A stretch of DNA of 27,015 nt from the NCBI RefSeq assembly GCF_937890665.1, contig NZ_CALADU010000326.1, forward strand, positions 1 through 27,015, written 5' to 3'. The DNA comes from an uncultured Subdoligranulum sp. (GTDB lineage Bacteria > Bacillota_A > Clostridia > Oscillospirales > Ruminococcaceae). Positions 1 through 6,307 of the stretch are shown in pieces (position 1 is the first letter of the stretch; each line of letters opens with the position of its first letter). Under the pieces are notes generated by a model that saw only the letters and a list, made by a program, of their open reading frames with translations, was not told where the DNA came from and did no database searches. A program made the position numbers and the translations under genes.

Positions 1-361
1 CGTAGTTGGCGCCGCCCATGCTGGGTGCGGCGTTGGAGGACTTGGGTCCCGCAAAGTTGACGTTGTTGGCCACGATCTCAATCGCGGTGCGGTTATTTCC
101 GTTTTTGTCCTGATAGGAGCGGCTCTGCAAACGACCGTCCACGACGATCAGCGAACCTTTCTGGAAATACTTGCACACAAATTCCGCCGTGCGGTCCCAC
201 GCAGTCACGGGGATCCAGTCGGCCTGACTCTGGCCGTTGGCATCGCGTTTGCCGTTGCGGTCACACGCAATGGTAAAGGATGCAACGCTTTTGCCGGTCG
301 TGGTTTGGCGAAGTTCCGGGTCCCGCGCAAGGCGGCCCATAATTGCAACAACATTCAGCAT
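1..361 (-). CDS. ssb: Single-stranded DNA-binding protein SSB (3' end cut by window edge)
   Basis: Binds single-stranded DNA during replication, recombination and repair. The minus-strand reading begins MLNVVAIMGRLARDPELRQT and continues with the OB-fold hallmarks of bacterial SSB: TGKSVASFTIACDR, DWIPVTAWDRTAEFVCKYFQKG and VDGRLQSRSYQDKNGN, then VANNVNF. About 120 residues are visible; the disordered C-terminal tail with its acidic tip lies outside the window. The ATG at 359-361 is chosen because an AGAGG-type ribosome site lies just upstream, only 12 bases after the rpsF stop, so the two genes are co-transcribed and probably translationally coupled. The order rpsF-ssb is the classic Firmicute arrangement, normally followed by rpsR, which would be just off the left edge. 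Identification is secure. Confidence 0.97.
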   Translation of the reverse strand, partial: MLNVVAIMGRLARDPELRQTTTGKSVASFTIACDRNGKRDANGQSQADWIPVTAWDRTAEFVCKYFQKGSLIVVDGRLQSRSYQDKNGNNRTAIEIVANNVNFAGPKSSNAAPSMGGANY

Positions 362-373
362 TTTTGGTACCTC

Positions 374-658
374 TTACTCCTCTTCAGCAATGATCATGCT
401 GCGAAGAACGCCTTCCGTGATCTTGTAGATACGGTCCAGCTCAGCCGGGAAATCGGGCTCGCTGGTGAACTTGATCACCGTGTACACACCCTCGGTCTCA
501 TCGTTGATGGGATAGGCGAGACGCTTCTTGCCCCAATCATCAACAGAATCGATCGTACCATTCGCGGCGATGAGGTTCTTGAACTTGTTCACCAGAGCGG
601 TGGAAGCCTCCTCATCCAGGGTAGCGGTGGTAACCATCATGGTTTCGTACTTAGCCAT
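374..658 (-). CDS. rpsF: 30S ribosomal protein S6
   Basis: S6 binds the central domain of 16S rRNA as a heterodimer with S18. The 94-residue product starts MAKYETMMVTTATLDEEA and contains the family pattern DDWGKKRLAYPINDETEG followed by GVYTVIKFTSEPDFPAELDR and the C-terminal RIYKITEGVLRSMI, all typical of bacterial S6. The length matches the family (about 95 residues). The start at 656-658 is preferred over an upstream in-frame ATG because an AGGAGG ribosome site lies 9 bases before it and homology begins there. It is the first gene of the rpsF-ssb(-rpsR) operon, transcribed from the strong promoter at 743-771. The leader can fold and probably mediates autoregulation by S6:S18, as known for rpsF leaders in other bacteria. 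Confidence 0.97.
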   Translation of the reverse strand: MAKYETMMVTTATLDEEASTALVNKFKNLIAANGTIDSVDDWGKKRLAYPINDETEGVYTVIKFTSEPDFPAELDRIYKITEGVLRSMIIAEEE

Positions 659-661
659 ATT

Positions 662-736
662 CTGTGCACCTCCTTTTGGACGTATGGCCCTTTGCCCACG
701 CAAAGGGCAAGGATAAACTGTGCCGTTTTGGCACAG
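662..736 (-). promoter_or_regulatory. Structured 5' leader of rpsF, candidate S6:S18 autoregulatory element
   Basis: Read on the minus strand, the transcript should begin near 736 with a 7-bp hairpin (CTGTGCC-AAAAC-GGCACAG, 718-736). An 8-bp hairpin follows (GCCCTTTG-CGTGGG-CAAAGGGC, 687-708). The GCACAG of the first hairpin recurs beside the ribosome site (GGTGCACAG, 662-670), so the 5' arm CTGTGC can pair with either copy. Pairing with the second copy would occlude translation initiation. S6:S18 binding to its own leader is established for several phyla. That this leader is such a site is inference, because I could not align it to the published motif. Confidence 0.5.
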
Positions 737-742
737 CAACTA

Positions 743-771
743 ATTATAGCAAGCCCTCCACAGTTTGTCAA
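743..771 (-). promoter_or_regulatory. Promoter of rpsF-ssb operon
   Basis: On the minus strand TTGACA (766-771), a 17-base spacer and TATAAT (743-748) give a perfect sigma-A consensus. A TGC just before the -10 adds an extended -10. Such strength fits a ribosomal protein operon. The predicted start lies near 736, exactly where the first leader hairpin begins. Confidence 0.9.
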
Positions 772-831
772 GGCCTTGCACCGGATTTTTCCACGATAAA
801 TGTACAAAAAGTGCCGATAAACGGCAGGCAG

Positions 832-860
832 TTGAAAAATCCGTGATTCCATGATACCAT
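832..860 (+). promoter_or_regulatory. Probable promoter of AEC transporter gene
   Basis: TTGAAA (832-837), a 17-base spacer and TACCAT (855-860) lie about 50 bases before the carrier start. Both boxes deviate modestly from consensus; no better candidate is visible between rpsF and the carrier gene. Confidence 0.5.
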
Positions 861-909
861 AAATCGACAGGGCCGTACAAGGCCCGTTTTGTGTGTGAGG
901 GGATACGGA

Positions 910-1863
910 ATGAACGGTTTGGAGAATTTGATTTTCAGCTTGGATGCCACGCTGCCGGTTTTTTTGGTCATGGTGGCCGGCGGCATCTTGGGCAGATGGG
1001 GCTTTTTGCCCAAGGCGTTTTGCAAGGCGTCGGATAAGCTGACCTTTAAAATCACCCTGCCGGTGATGCTCTTTCTCGATATGGCGGATGTGGATATGGT
1101 CCACGACTTCCAGCCCAAGTTTGTGCTGTTTTGCTTTGGGGCAACGCTGATCAGTATTTTGGTGATTTGGGGACTGGCCCGGCTTCTGGTGCGGGATAAG
1201 TCCATCATCGGTGAGTTTGTGCAGGCGTCCTACCGCAGCAGCGCGGCGGTGCTGGGGGTGGCCTTTATCCAGAACATTTACGGTGACGCCGGTATGGCCC
1301 CGCTGATGATTCTGGGCAGTGTGCCGCTTTTCAATATCTTCGCGGTGTTGATCCTGATGGTCGAATCCCCGCAGGGGCAGCATGCGGCTCCCAAACCGGG
1401 CCAGCTTTTGCGGGGCGTGGTGACCAACCCGATCCTGTTGGGCATTCTGGCCGGAACGGTGTTCAGCTTGCTGCCGGTGGAACTGCCCACCATTGCCGAC
1501 AAGACCTTGAACAGTCTGGCCTCGCTGACCACGCCGCTGGCCCTGCTCTCCATCGGCGCCAGTTTTGAGGGAACCAAGGCGCTGAAAAAGGCCGGTCCCA
1601 CGCTGGTGGCGGCACTGATCAAAACGGTAGGGTTGTCGGCCATCTTTATCCCTTGCGCCTTGGCGCTGGGCTTCCGGGAAAAGGAACTGATCGCACTGCT
1701 CATCATGCTGGGCAGCCCCACCACCCCCAGTTCCTACGTTATGGCCAAGAATATGGGGCACGAGGGCGTTTTGACCGCCAGTGCGATTGCGGCTACCACG
1801 CTGCTCTCGGCGTTGACTCTTACCGGCTGGATCTTTATTCTGCACGGCGGCGGTTGGCTGTGA
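910..1863 (+). CDS. AEC-family transporter (auxin efflux carrier-type permease)
   Basis: Predicted inner-membrane permease of 317 residues in the auxin efflux carrier/AEC superfamily, whose bacterial members move malate, malonate or other organic acids. The protein is hydrophobic throughout with about ten membrane segments in two halves. The N-terminal FLVMVAGGILGRWGFLPK, KLTFKITLPVMLFLDMAD, the mid-protein LRGVVTNPILLGILAGTV and the C-terminal LLIMLGSPTTPSSYVMAKNM are typical AEC motifs; the TNP and SPTTPSSYVMA segments correspond to the discontinuous-helix regions. The ATG at 910 is used because GAGGGG lies 7 bases upstream; an upstream in-frame start at 889 has no ribosome site. The gene stands alone, so the substrate cannot be deduced. 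It converges on the ABC permease gene at a shared terminator. Confidence 0.87.
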   Translation: MNGLENLIFSLDATLPVFLVMVAGGILGRWGFLPKAFCKASDKLTFKITLPVMLFLDMADVDMVHDFQPKFVLFCFGATLISILVIWGLARLLVRDKSIIGEFVQASYRSSAAVLGVAFIQNIYGDAGMAPLMILGSVPLFNIFAVLILMVESPQGQHAAPKPGQLLRGVVTNPILLGILAGTVFSLLPVELPTIADKTLNSLASLTTPLALLSIGASFEGTKALKKAGPTLVAALIKTVGLSAIFIPCALALGFREKELIALLIMLGSPTTPSSYVMAKNMGHEGVLTASAIAATTLLSALTLTGWIFILHGGGWL

Positions 1864-1883
1864 TTTCCCTTGTTTGTTGCAGA

Positions 1884-1923
1884 AAAAGCGGAGTCCCCCT
1901 TCGGAGGGGACTCCGCTTTTCTT
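1884..1923. terminator. Bidirectional terminator between AEC carrier and ABC permease
   Basis: AAAAGCGGAGTCCCC (1884-1898) pairs with GGGGACTCCGCTTTT (1906-1920) around a C-TTCG-G tetraloop-like centre, with T-rich sequence on the plus side and an A tract on the other. It can stop transcription from both convergent genes. Confidence 0.92.
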
Positions 1924-1924
1924 C

Positions 1925-2605
1925 TTAATAGCTCTTTTTGGCGTAGATGCGGATGCTGATGACCCAACTAAGGAGGAAACAGACCAGCGTAATGCCCAGC
2001 AACACGGCCAGAACCAGAAAGACAAACTGCTGCTCCGTTAACATGGCATTTTCGACCACATGGTCCAGCGCGTGCAGCGCCTGTATCCCGGGATTGTTCT
2101 CGTTATCCTTCATCAGGGCCAAGAAGGCCACAGGACCAAAGAACACAACGAAGATCGTGATGGAAACCCAGCTGCGGGCTTTGGCGGCACCAAAACGATA
2201 GGACAGGGGCATGACAAAGGAGAGATACAGCAGGGTGACGGCAGCAGCGGAAACCATACCGCTGGTGGTTTCCAGCAGTGAGGGTTTCGGATCGGGGATC
2301 AGCAAAATCAGCAGAAAGCCCAGCGGGATGCTGGCCGCCGTCAGTAGTAAGGTGAGCAGGTATTTGGCGGATACCAGTTGGCGGGGAGAAACAGGCAGTG
2401 TGCGGGCATAGGCGTCCCAATGGCTGTTTTCATCCATGCTGATGGTGGAGGAAGCATACATTCCCAGCACGAAGACCAGCGCGTAACTCAAAAAACTGAC
2501 CCGGCACAGAGCGGTGAAGCCACCGTAAAACAACAGAAGAAACAGAAAATTGCTCTTGTAGCCTCGAAAAATGATCGTCCAGTCTTTGTAAAGCAAGCCT
2601 CTCAT
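1925..2605 (-). CDS. ABC-2 type transporter permease subunit
   Basis: Membrane component of the ABC exporter encoded with the two upstream genes. The 226-residue protein has an N-terminal MRGLLYKDWTIIFRGYKS, a classic cytoplasmic start of ABC-2 permeases (a lysine-aspartate pair before the first helix). About six hydrophobic segments follow (near residues 18-50, 80-105, 118-138, 145-165, 188-212). The soluble loop after helix 2 carries DENSHWDAYARTLPVSPRQLVSAKYL, a pattern typical of the ABC2_membrane_5 family. Its ATG overlaps the ATPase stop codon by four bases (ATGA type), so translation is coupled. Substrate unknown; YtrA-linked exporters of this kind respond to cell-envelope-active peptides in other Firmicutes, which is only a hint. 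Confidence 0.88.
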   Translation of the reverse strand: MRGLLYKDWTIIFRGYKSNFLFLLLFYGGFTALCRVSFLSYALVFVLGMYASSTISMDENSHWDAYARTLPVSPRQLVSAKYLLTLLLTAASIPLGFLLILLIPDPKPSLLETTSGMVSAAAVTLLYLSFVMPLSYRFGAAKARSWVSITIFVVFFGPVAFLALMKDNENNPGIQALHALDHVVENAMLTEQQFVFLVLAVLLGITLVCFLLSWVISIRIYAKKSY

Positions 2606-3462
2606 TGTTCATCCCTCCCGCTGTAAAAGCGCATGATGTCATCGATGGCAGCCGGATCACAGATCGCGTCGGGTAACAGCCGCCGCACCGTTTCCCGCTC
2701 CTTGACCAGACTTTCGCAGCCAAACGCGTTTTCCACCGTGTGGATCACAGTGCCTGCGGGCAGTTGGTCCAGCATTGCGCGGCTGCATCGCAGCAGACCA
2801 TATTCCTGCAAAAGGATATCTTTTTCCTCGTGGAAGAGGAGCTGTCCATGGTGCAGGTAGGCAATGGAATCGGCGACCTGCTCCAGATCGCTGGTGATGT
2901 GGCTGCTCATCAGGAGGGTATGCCCCTCATCCTGAATGAACTCCAAAAAGAGATCTAGGATCTCGCTGCGCACTACCGGGTCCAGCCCGGCGGTGGCCTC
3001 GTCCAGCACCAGCAGGTCGGGATGGTGGGCCAGCGCGGTGGCCAAACTCAGCTTCATCCGCATACCGCGGCTGTATTCCGAAATCTTTTTGTGAAGATCC
3101 AGTCCAAACCGTTGCAGCAGGGCGCTGTATTGCCCGCTGTCCCAGCGCGTGCCGAAAATTCCGGCCATGCTTTTCCCGATCTGCTCGGCGTTCAACCCAC
3201 CGTAAAAATAGGCATCCTCAAACACCACACCCAACCGTGCCCGAACCGCCGGGTCGGACGGCTGGCTGCCCAGCAGGGTGATCTCGCCGCTGTCTGCCGG
3301 ATTCACCCCGCACAGCAGCCTGAGGGTGGTGGTTTTGCCGGCGCCGTTTTCCCCCACCAACCCTACGATAGTACCGGTGGGGATGGTCAGGTCAATGGGC
3401 CCCAGCGTAAAATCTTTGTATTGCTTTTGCACCCCGTGCAAAATGGCAGCTTCGTTTGCCAT
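2602..3462 (-). CDS. ABC transporter ATP-binding protein
   Basis: Cytoplasmic ATPase that powers the adjacent permease. In 286 residues it shows Walker A GENGAGKTT (37-45), the degenerate signature SRGMRMKLSLA (from 131), Walker B LLVLDEATAGLD (150-161) and the H-loop histidine in LLMSSHIT (188). The signature reads YSRGMRMKL rather than LSGGQ, common in this exporter subfamily (BcrA/YtrB-like). The start at 3460-3462 is chosen because GGGAGGG lies 7 bases upstream and homology begins there (MANEAAILHGVQKQYKDF); a longer in-frame reading would run back into the regulator gene. It begins 2 bases after the GntR stop and overlaps the permease by 4 bases, so the three genes form one tight operon. 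Confidence 0.93.
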   Translation of the reverse strand: MANEAAILHGVQKQYKDFTLGPIDLTIPTGTIVGLVGENGAGKTTTLRLLCGVNPADSGEITLLGSQPSDPAVRARLGVVFEDAYFYGGLNAEQIGKSMAGIFGTRWDSGQYSALLQRFGLDLHKKISEYSRGMRMKLSLATALAHHPDLLVLDEATAGLDPVVRSEILDLFLEFIQDEGHTLLMSSHITSDLEQVADSIAYLHHGQLLFHEEKDILLQEYGLLRCSRAMLDQLPAGTVIHTVENAFGCESLVKERETVRRLLPDAICDPAAIDDIMRFYSGRDEQ

Positions 3463-3464
3463 GT

Positions 3465-3836
3465 TTAGCCCTCCCATAAAAGGCGTAACGTCTCGCATAC
3501 TTCCTCGTAGCCGATGCCGCCCAGCCGTGCGGCATCCACCGCGCCCTGCAGGCAGTTTTCGACTTTCTTTAGATGCTCTTCACGTACCAACGCGGGATTC
3601 TGGGCGGCGACAAAGCTGCCGCGCCCCGGTTGGGTAAAGATGAAACCGGCTGATTCCAGATCCTCGTAGGCACGTTTGGTGGTGATGACGCTGATGCGCA
3701 GCTCCTTGGCCAAAAGGCGGATGCTGGGCAAAGCGTCCCCGGCATGTAGTTGGCCGGACAGGATTTGTTCCTTGATCTGCCGCGTGATCTGCGCGTAGAT
3801 CGGCTCCTGACCGGAATTGGACAGATAAATTTCCAT
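3465..3836 (-). CDS. GntR-family transcriptional regulator (YtrA-like)
   Basis: DNA-binding regulator of 123 residues, the short length typical of the YtrA subfamily, which lacks a large effector domain. Winged-helix motifs are clear: EPIYAQITRQIKEQILSGQL (about 13-32), DALPSIRLLAKELRISVITT with the recognition helix, and RAYEDLESAGFIFTQPGRGSFV forming the wing (about 60-83). The ATG at 3834-3836 is supported by AAGGAG six bases upstream; the longer frame reads through the promoter. It heads the operon with the ABC ATPase and permease, as YtrA does in Bacillus. A palindrome over the -10 and spacer of its promoter suggests autorepression relieved by an inducer, which I infer to be an antimicrobial or envelope stress. 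Confidence 0.92.
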   Translation of the reverse strand: MEIYLSNSGQEPIYAQITRQIKEQILSGQLHAGDALPSIRLLAKELRISVITTKRAYEDLESAGFIFTQPGRGSFVAAQNPALVREEHLKKVENCLQGAVDAARLGGIGYEEVCETLRLLWEG

Positions 3837-3878
3837 GAAGCGCTCCTTTGCATCGAACTGTACATATTCGATATTTAC

Positions 3879-3907
3879 AGTATATACGCAATATACACAG
3901 CTGTCAA
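3879..3907 (-). promoter_or_regulatory. Promoter and operator of the GntR-ABC operon
   Basis: On the minus strand TTGACA (3902-3907), a 17-base spacer and TATACT (3879-3884) form a strong promoter. Within it, 3880-3898 is an imperfect palindrome, GTGTATA-N5-TATATAC, covering most of the spacer and the -10. Palindromes of this kind are bound by YtrA-type GntR repressors. The promoter is seen; the operator role is inferred. Confidence 0.75.
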
Positions 3908-3918
3908 TAGGGAACAAC

Positions 3919-3947
3919 AAAAAAATCCCGCCTTGCAAAAGACGGGA
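3919..3947 (-). terminator. Intrinsic terminator downstream of lrp-like gene
   Basis: On the minus strand a 9-bp stem (TCCCGTCTT / AAGGCGGGA, one G-U pair, loop TTGC, 3926-3947) is followed by seven T (3919-3925). It ends the transcript coming from the lrp-like gene and insulates the GntR promoter just beyond it. Confidence 0.88.
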
Positions 3948-4081
3948 AAACGATATAGGGAGCATAAAATTTGTGCCGACGTACAGCGTTCCAAAGGATA
4001 GCCAAGCTCCTGCAAAAGGGGGCGGCGTGTGCCCTTGGGATGAGGCGCCTCTTTATTATATTATAGGGAAGACACGCGCAT
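3948..4081. other. Non-coding stretch between lrp-like gene and its terminator
   Basis: No ORF with a ribosome site is visible here. It contains the palindrome GAGGCGCCTC (4042-4051) and, on the minus strand, overlapping TATAAT boxes (4055-4065) without a convincing -35. It could be the 3' untranslated region of the lrp-like transcript or encode a small RNA of about 120 bases ending at the terminator at 3919. Confidence 0.35.
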
Positions 4082-4531
4082 TCATTCCTCTTCCGGCTCG
4101 GCCACCGGCACGCCGCGGTGCTCCACCGGGGTGGAAAATACGATCTGGGTGTGGGTGCGGCCAAACTGTTGCAGATGATTGATGAACTGGTCCAGCTCCT
4201 GCGTGGTGCCGAACAGCACTTCAATGAGCATACTATAATCCCCGGTAACGCAGTTGCATTCCACCACCTGCGGGCATTGTTGAATATAAGGGTAAAATTC
4301 CGGTTTGCGCTGGGGATCCATATCCAGATTGATAAAGGCTTTGACCATATAGCCCACTTTGGGGGCGTTCACCTGTGCCTGATACCCCGAAAGGATACCG
4401 GCGCCTTCCAAACGGGCGATGCGGGCCGAAACCGCCGGGCTGGACAGAAATACCTGATCGGCGATCTCCTTCAGCGGAGCTCTGGCATTTTTTTGTAATA
4501 TGTCAATAATTTTGCGGTCGATGTGATCCAT
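4082..4531 (-). CDS. Lrp/AsnC family transcriptional regulator
   Basis: Feast/famine-type regulator of 149 residues that likely senses an amino acid. The N-terminal helix-turn-helix is typical: MDHIDRKIIDILQKNARAPL, then KEIADQVFLSSPAVSARIAR and LEGAGILSGYQAQVNAPKVG (about 1-60). The C-terminal RAM/effector domain follows: KAFINLDMDPQRKPEFYPYI, QCPQVVECNCVTGDYSMLIE and a closing FGRTHTQIVFSTPVEHRGVP. The start at 4529-4531 is preferred because AGGGGG lies 7 bases upstream and the family begins exactly at this point; the longer ORF extends into the promoter. It is monocistronic and divergent from the glycosylphosphotransferase gene, with about 270 bases between. Its target is unknown. Confidence 0.94.
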   Translation of the reverse strand: MDHIDRKIIDILQKNARAPLKEIADQVFLSSPAVSARIARLEGAGILSGYQAQVNAPKVGYMVKAFINLDMDPQRKPEFYPYIQQCPQVVECNCVTGDYSMLIEVLFGTTQELDQFINHLQQFGRTHTQIVFSTPVEHRGVPVAEPEEE

Positions 4532-4592
4532 ACTACGGCCCCCTGCTGGATACGCTGTGTACAAACAGCGGAAAAACTTTAGAATCGAAAGC

Positions 4593-4621
4593 ATTGTACC
4601 ACAAATGAAAGAATACGTAAA
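4593..4621 (-). promoter_or_regulatory. Promoter of lrp-like gene
   Basis: On the minus strand TTTACG (4616-4621), 17 bases and TACAAT (4593-4598), with TGG before the -10 (TGGTACAAT), matching a motif repeated at other promoters in this window. The remaining AT-rich sequence to 4689 shows no gene. Confidence 0.6.
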
Positions 4622-4689
4622 GCGTCCCACAAAAGAAAATAAAACCAAAGGAAAACAGAGGGAAAAAAGGCGCCTGCCATGTCGTAGGA

Positions 4690-4718
4690 TTGAAAAAAAG
4701 ACGAGAACATGCTACAAT
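4690..4718 (+). promoter_or_regulatory. Promoter of glycosylphosphotransferase gene
   Basis: TTGAAA (4690-4695), a 17-base spacer and TACAAT (4713-4718). The leader that follows contains CCCTCCG (4744-4750), which can pair with CGGAGGG (4775-4781), placing a stem a few bases before the weak AGGA ribosome site of the gene. Confidence 0.75.
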
Positions 4719-4799
4719 GAATCGGTATACTAGGAAAAATGGACCCTCCGTCGAGAGAGAAATGCCATAGAATGCGGAGGGGGAAATAGGAAACTGCGA

Positions 4800-6251
4800 A
4801 TGATCAACAAACGCGAAAAGCTGCAATATGCGTATGTGTTTGCCCTAGATCTGGTCACTCTGTGTATCAGCGTGCTGCTGGCATGGTTGATTACGGACGG
4901 ATTGTTGGGGCGTATTGTGCCATATAGCCACAGCGACTGGGTCCAGACCCTCTGCCTTGTGGTGGTGGCTTTCATTATGACGTTCTTCTTCTTTAATCAA
5001 AAGGAGAATATTGTCACCCGAAGCCCCGGCCGAGAAATCAGCCTTTCCATTCGGTTCAATGTATTGATGGCGGCGGTCTATTCGGCTTTGATGCTGTTGG
5101 CCAAAGCGGAGATGTTGGATTCCCGTTACTTTGCGGTGGCGGTCCCCATGGTCAACGCGCTGATGATGCCGCTGACCCATAGCCTGCTCAAACGGTATCT
5201 GCTGCATTCCCAGAACCGCAGTGGCATGGAAAGTTTGGTAGGGATTCTCTCCACCGTAGACCACGCCCCGGCGGTGATTCATGCGCTGCGGGAGGACTGG
5301 TCCAAGCGTGTGTGTGGCGTGGTGCTGCTGGACGCCGATCCGGAACTGGTGGGCCAGACCTTTGAAGGGGTGGATGTCCGGGCCGGTTTCGACGGCTTTA
5401 TGGACTGGATCCGCCGGGCTGCGTTGGACGAGATCTATGTGGATATCCCTATGGACAGCGGGGAATCCTTCATTCCTTATCTGGAAGAGATGGAAAGCAT
5501 GGGCCTGACGGTGCATTTCCGTCTGACCATGCTGGACCGTATCGAGGAAGTTTGCTGCGACGAAACCAGTGCAGCCCGCCTAAGCCGGGAACTGGGCCGC
5601 TGCGCCGGGGGCAATATCGTTACCATGGGCACCATCGAGCTGGAGCTGCGGGATATGATGCTCAAGCGGGCCATGGATATTGTGGGGGCATTGGTAGGAT
5701 GCCTCATCAGCATCCCCATCATCGCCGTGGTAGCCATTCCGCTAAAATTAGAAAGCCCAGGCCCGCTGATTTTCAAGCAGAAGCGAGTGGGGCTGAACGG
5801 ACGGTATTTCTATATCCATAAACTGCGCAGCATGTATGTGGATGCCGAGGCGCGGAAAAAGGAATTGATGGCCCGCAACGAGATGGAAGGGCTGATGTTC
5901 AAGATCGAGGACGACCCGCGGATCACGAAGGTGGGACGGTTTATCCGGCGTACCAGCATCGATGAACTGCCCCAGTTCTTTGATGTGCTGCGGGGCAACA
6001 TGTCGCTGGTGGGCACGCGCCCGCCCACGGTGGATGAGTACAAACAGTACGAAAGCCACCATAAACGGCGGCTGAGTATGAAACCCGGCATCACCGGACT
6101 GTGGCAGATCAGCGGCCGCAGCAATATCGAAAACTTTGAAGAAGTGGTCAAGCTGGACGTCCGCTACATCGATAACTGGTCGCTGTGGAACGATGTCAAA
6201 ATCTTGCTCAAAACCATTGTGGTGGTGTTCGCTGGGCGGGGCGCCCGGTAA
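4800..6251 (+). CDS. Polyprenyl glycosylphosphotransferase (initiating sugar transferase)
   Basis: Membrane enzyme of 483 residues that transfers a sugar-1-phosphate to undecaprenyl phosphate, the first step of an exopolysaccharide or capsule repeat unit. The N-terminal half has about four membrane helices (roughly 13-33, 45-65, 83-103, 107-125) and a Rossmann-like CoA-binding-type region (130-280). A fifth helix near 290-310 starts the catalytic domain with KRAMDIVGALVGCLI. Hallmarks follow: GPLIFKQKRVGLNGRYFYIH, KLRSMYVDAE, DPRITKVGRFIRRTSIDELP, MSLVGTRPP and KPGITGLWQISGRS. Length matches the WbaP/WcaJ-like family. The ATG at 4800 has a weak AGGA site about 9 bases upstream. It is unusual in standing alone: no glycosyltransferase, flippase or polymerase gene lies beside it. 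Confidence 0.94.
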   Translation: MINKREKLQYAYVFALDLVTLCISVLLAWLITDGLLGRIVPYSHSDWVQTLCLVVVAFIMTFFFFNQKENIVTRSPGREISLSIRFNVLMAAVYSALMLLAKAEMLDSRYFAVAVPMVNALMMPLTHSLLKRYLLHSQNRSGMESLVGILSTVDHAPAVIHALREDWSKRVCGVVLLDADPELVGQTFEGVDVRAGFDGFMDWIRRAALDEIYVDIPMDSGESFIPYLEEMESMGLTVHFRLTMLDRIEEVCCDETSAARLSRELGRCAGGNIVTMGTIELELRDMMLKRAMDIVGALVGCLISIPIIAVVAIPLKLESPGPLIFKQKRVGLNGRYFYIHKLRSMYVDAEARKKELMARNEMEGLMFKIEDDPRITKVGRFIRRTSIDELPQFFDVLRGNMSLVGTRPPTVDEYKQYESHHKRRLSMKPGITGLWQISGRSNIENFEEVVKLDVRYIDNWSLWNDVKILLKTIVVVFAGRGAR

Positions 6252-6266
6252 CCCCTGCATACAAAG

Positions 6267-6307
6267 AACAACCCCGGAGGCGGCTGCCTCCGGGGTTGTT
6301 GTGTTTT
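6267..6307. terminator. Bidirectional terminator, glycosylphosphotransferase / threonine aldolase
   Basis: A perfect 15-bp stem, AACAACCCCGGAGGC (6267-6281) with GCCTCCGGGGTTGTT (6286-6300), loop GGCT, then GTGTTTT on the plus strand. It lies between convergent genes; its edge touches the stop codon of the minus-strand gene. Confidence 0.93.

Noticed and set aside
637..2025. Long minus-strand ORF of 462 codons
   Set aside because: It overlaps the AEC carrier and rpsF leader, is rich in Gln, His and Arg as expected for a shadow frame of a GC-rich gene, and has no ribosome site.
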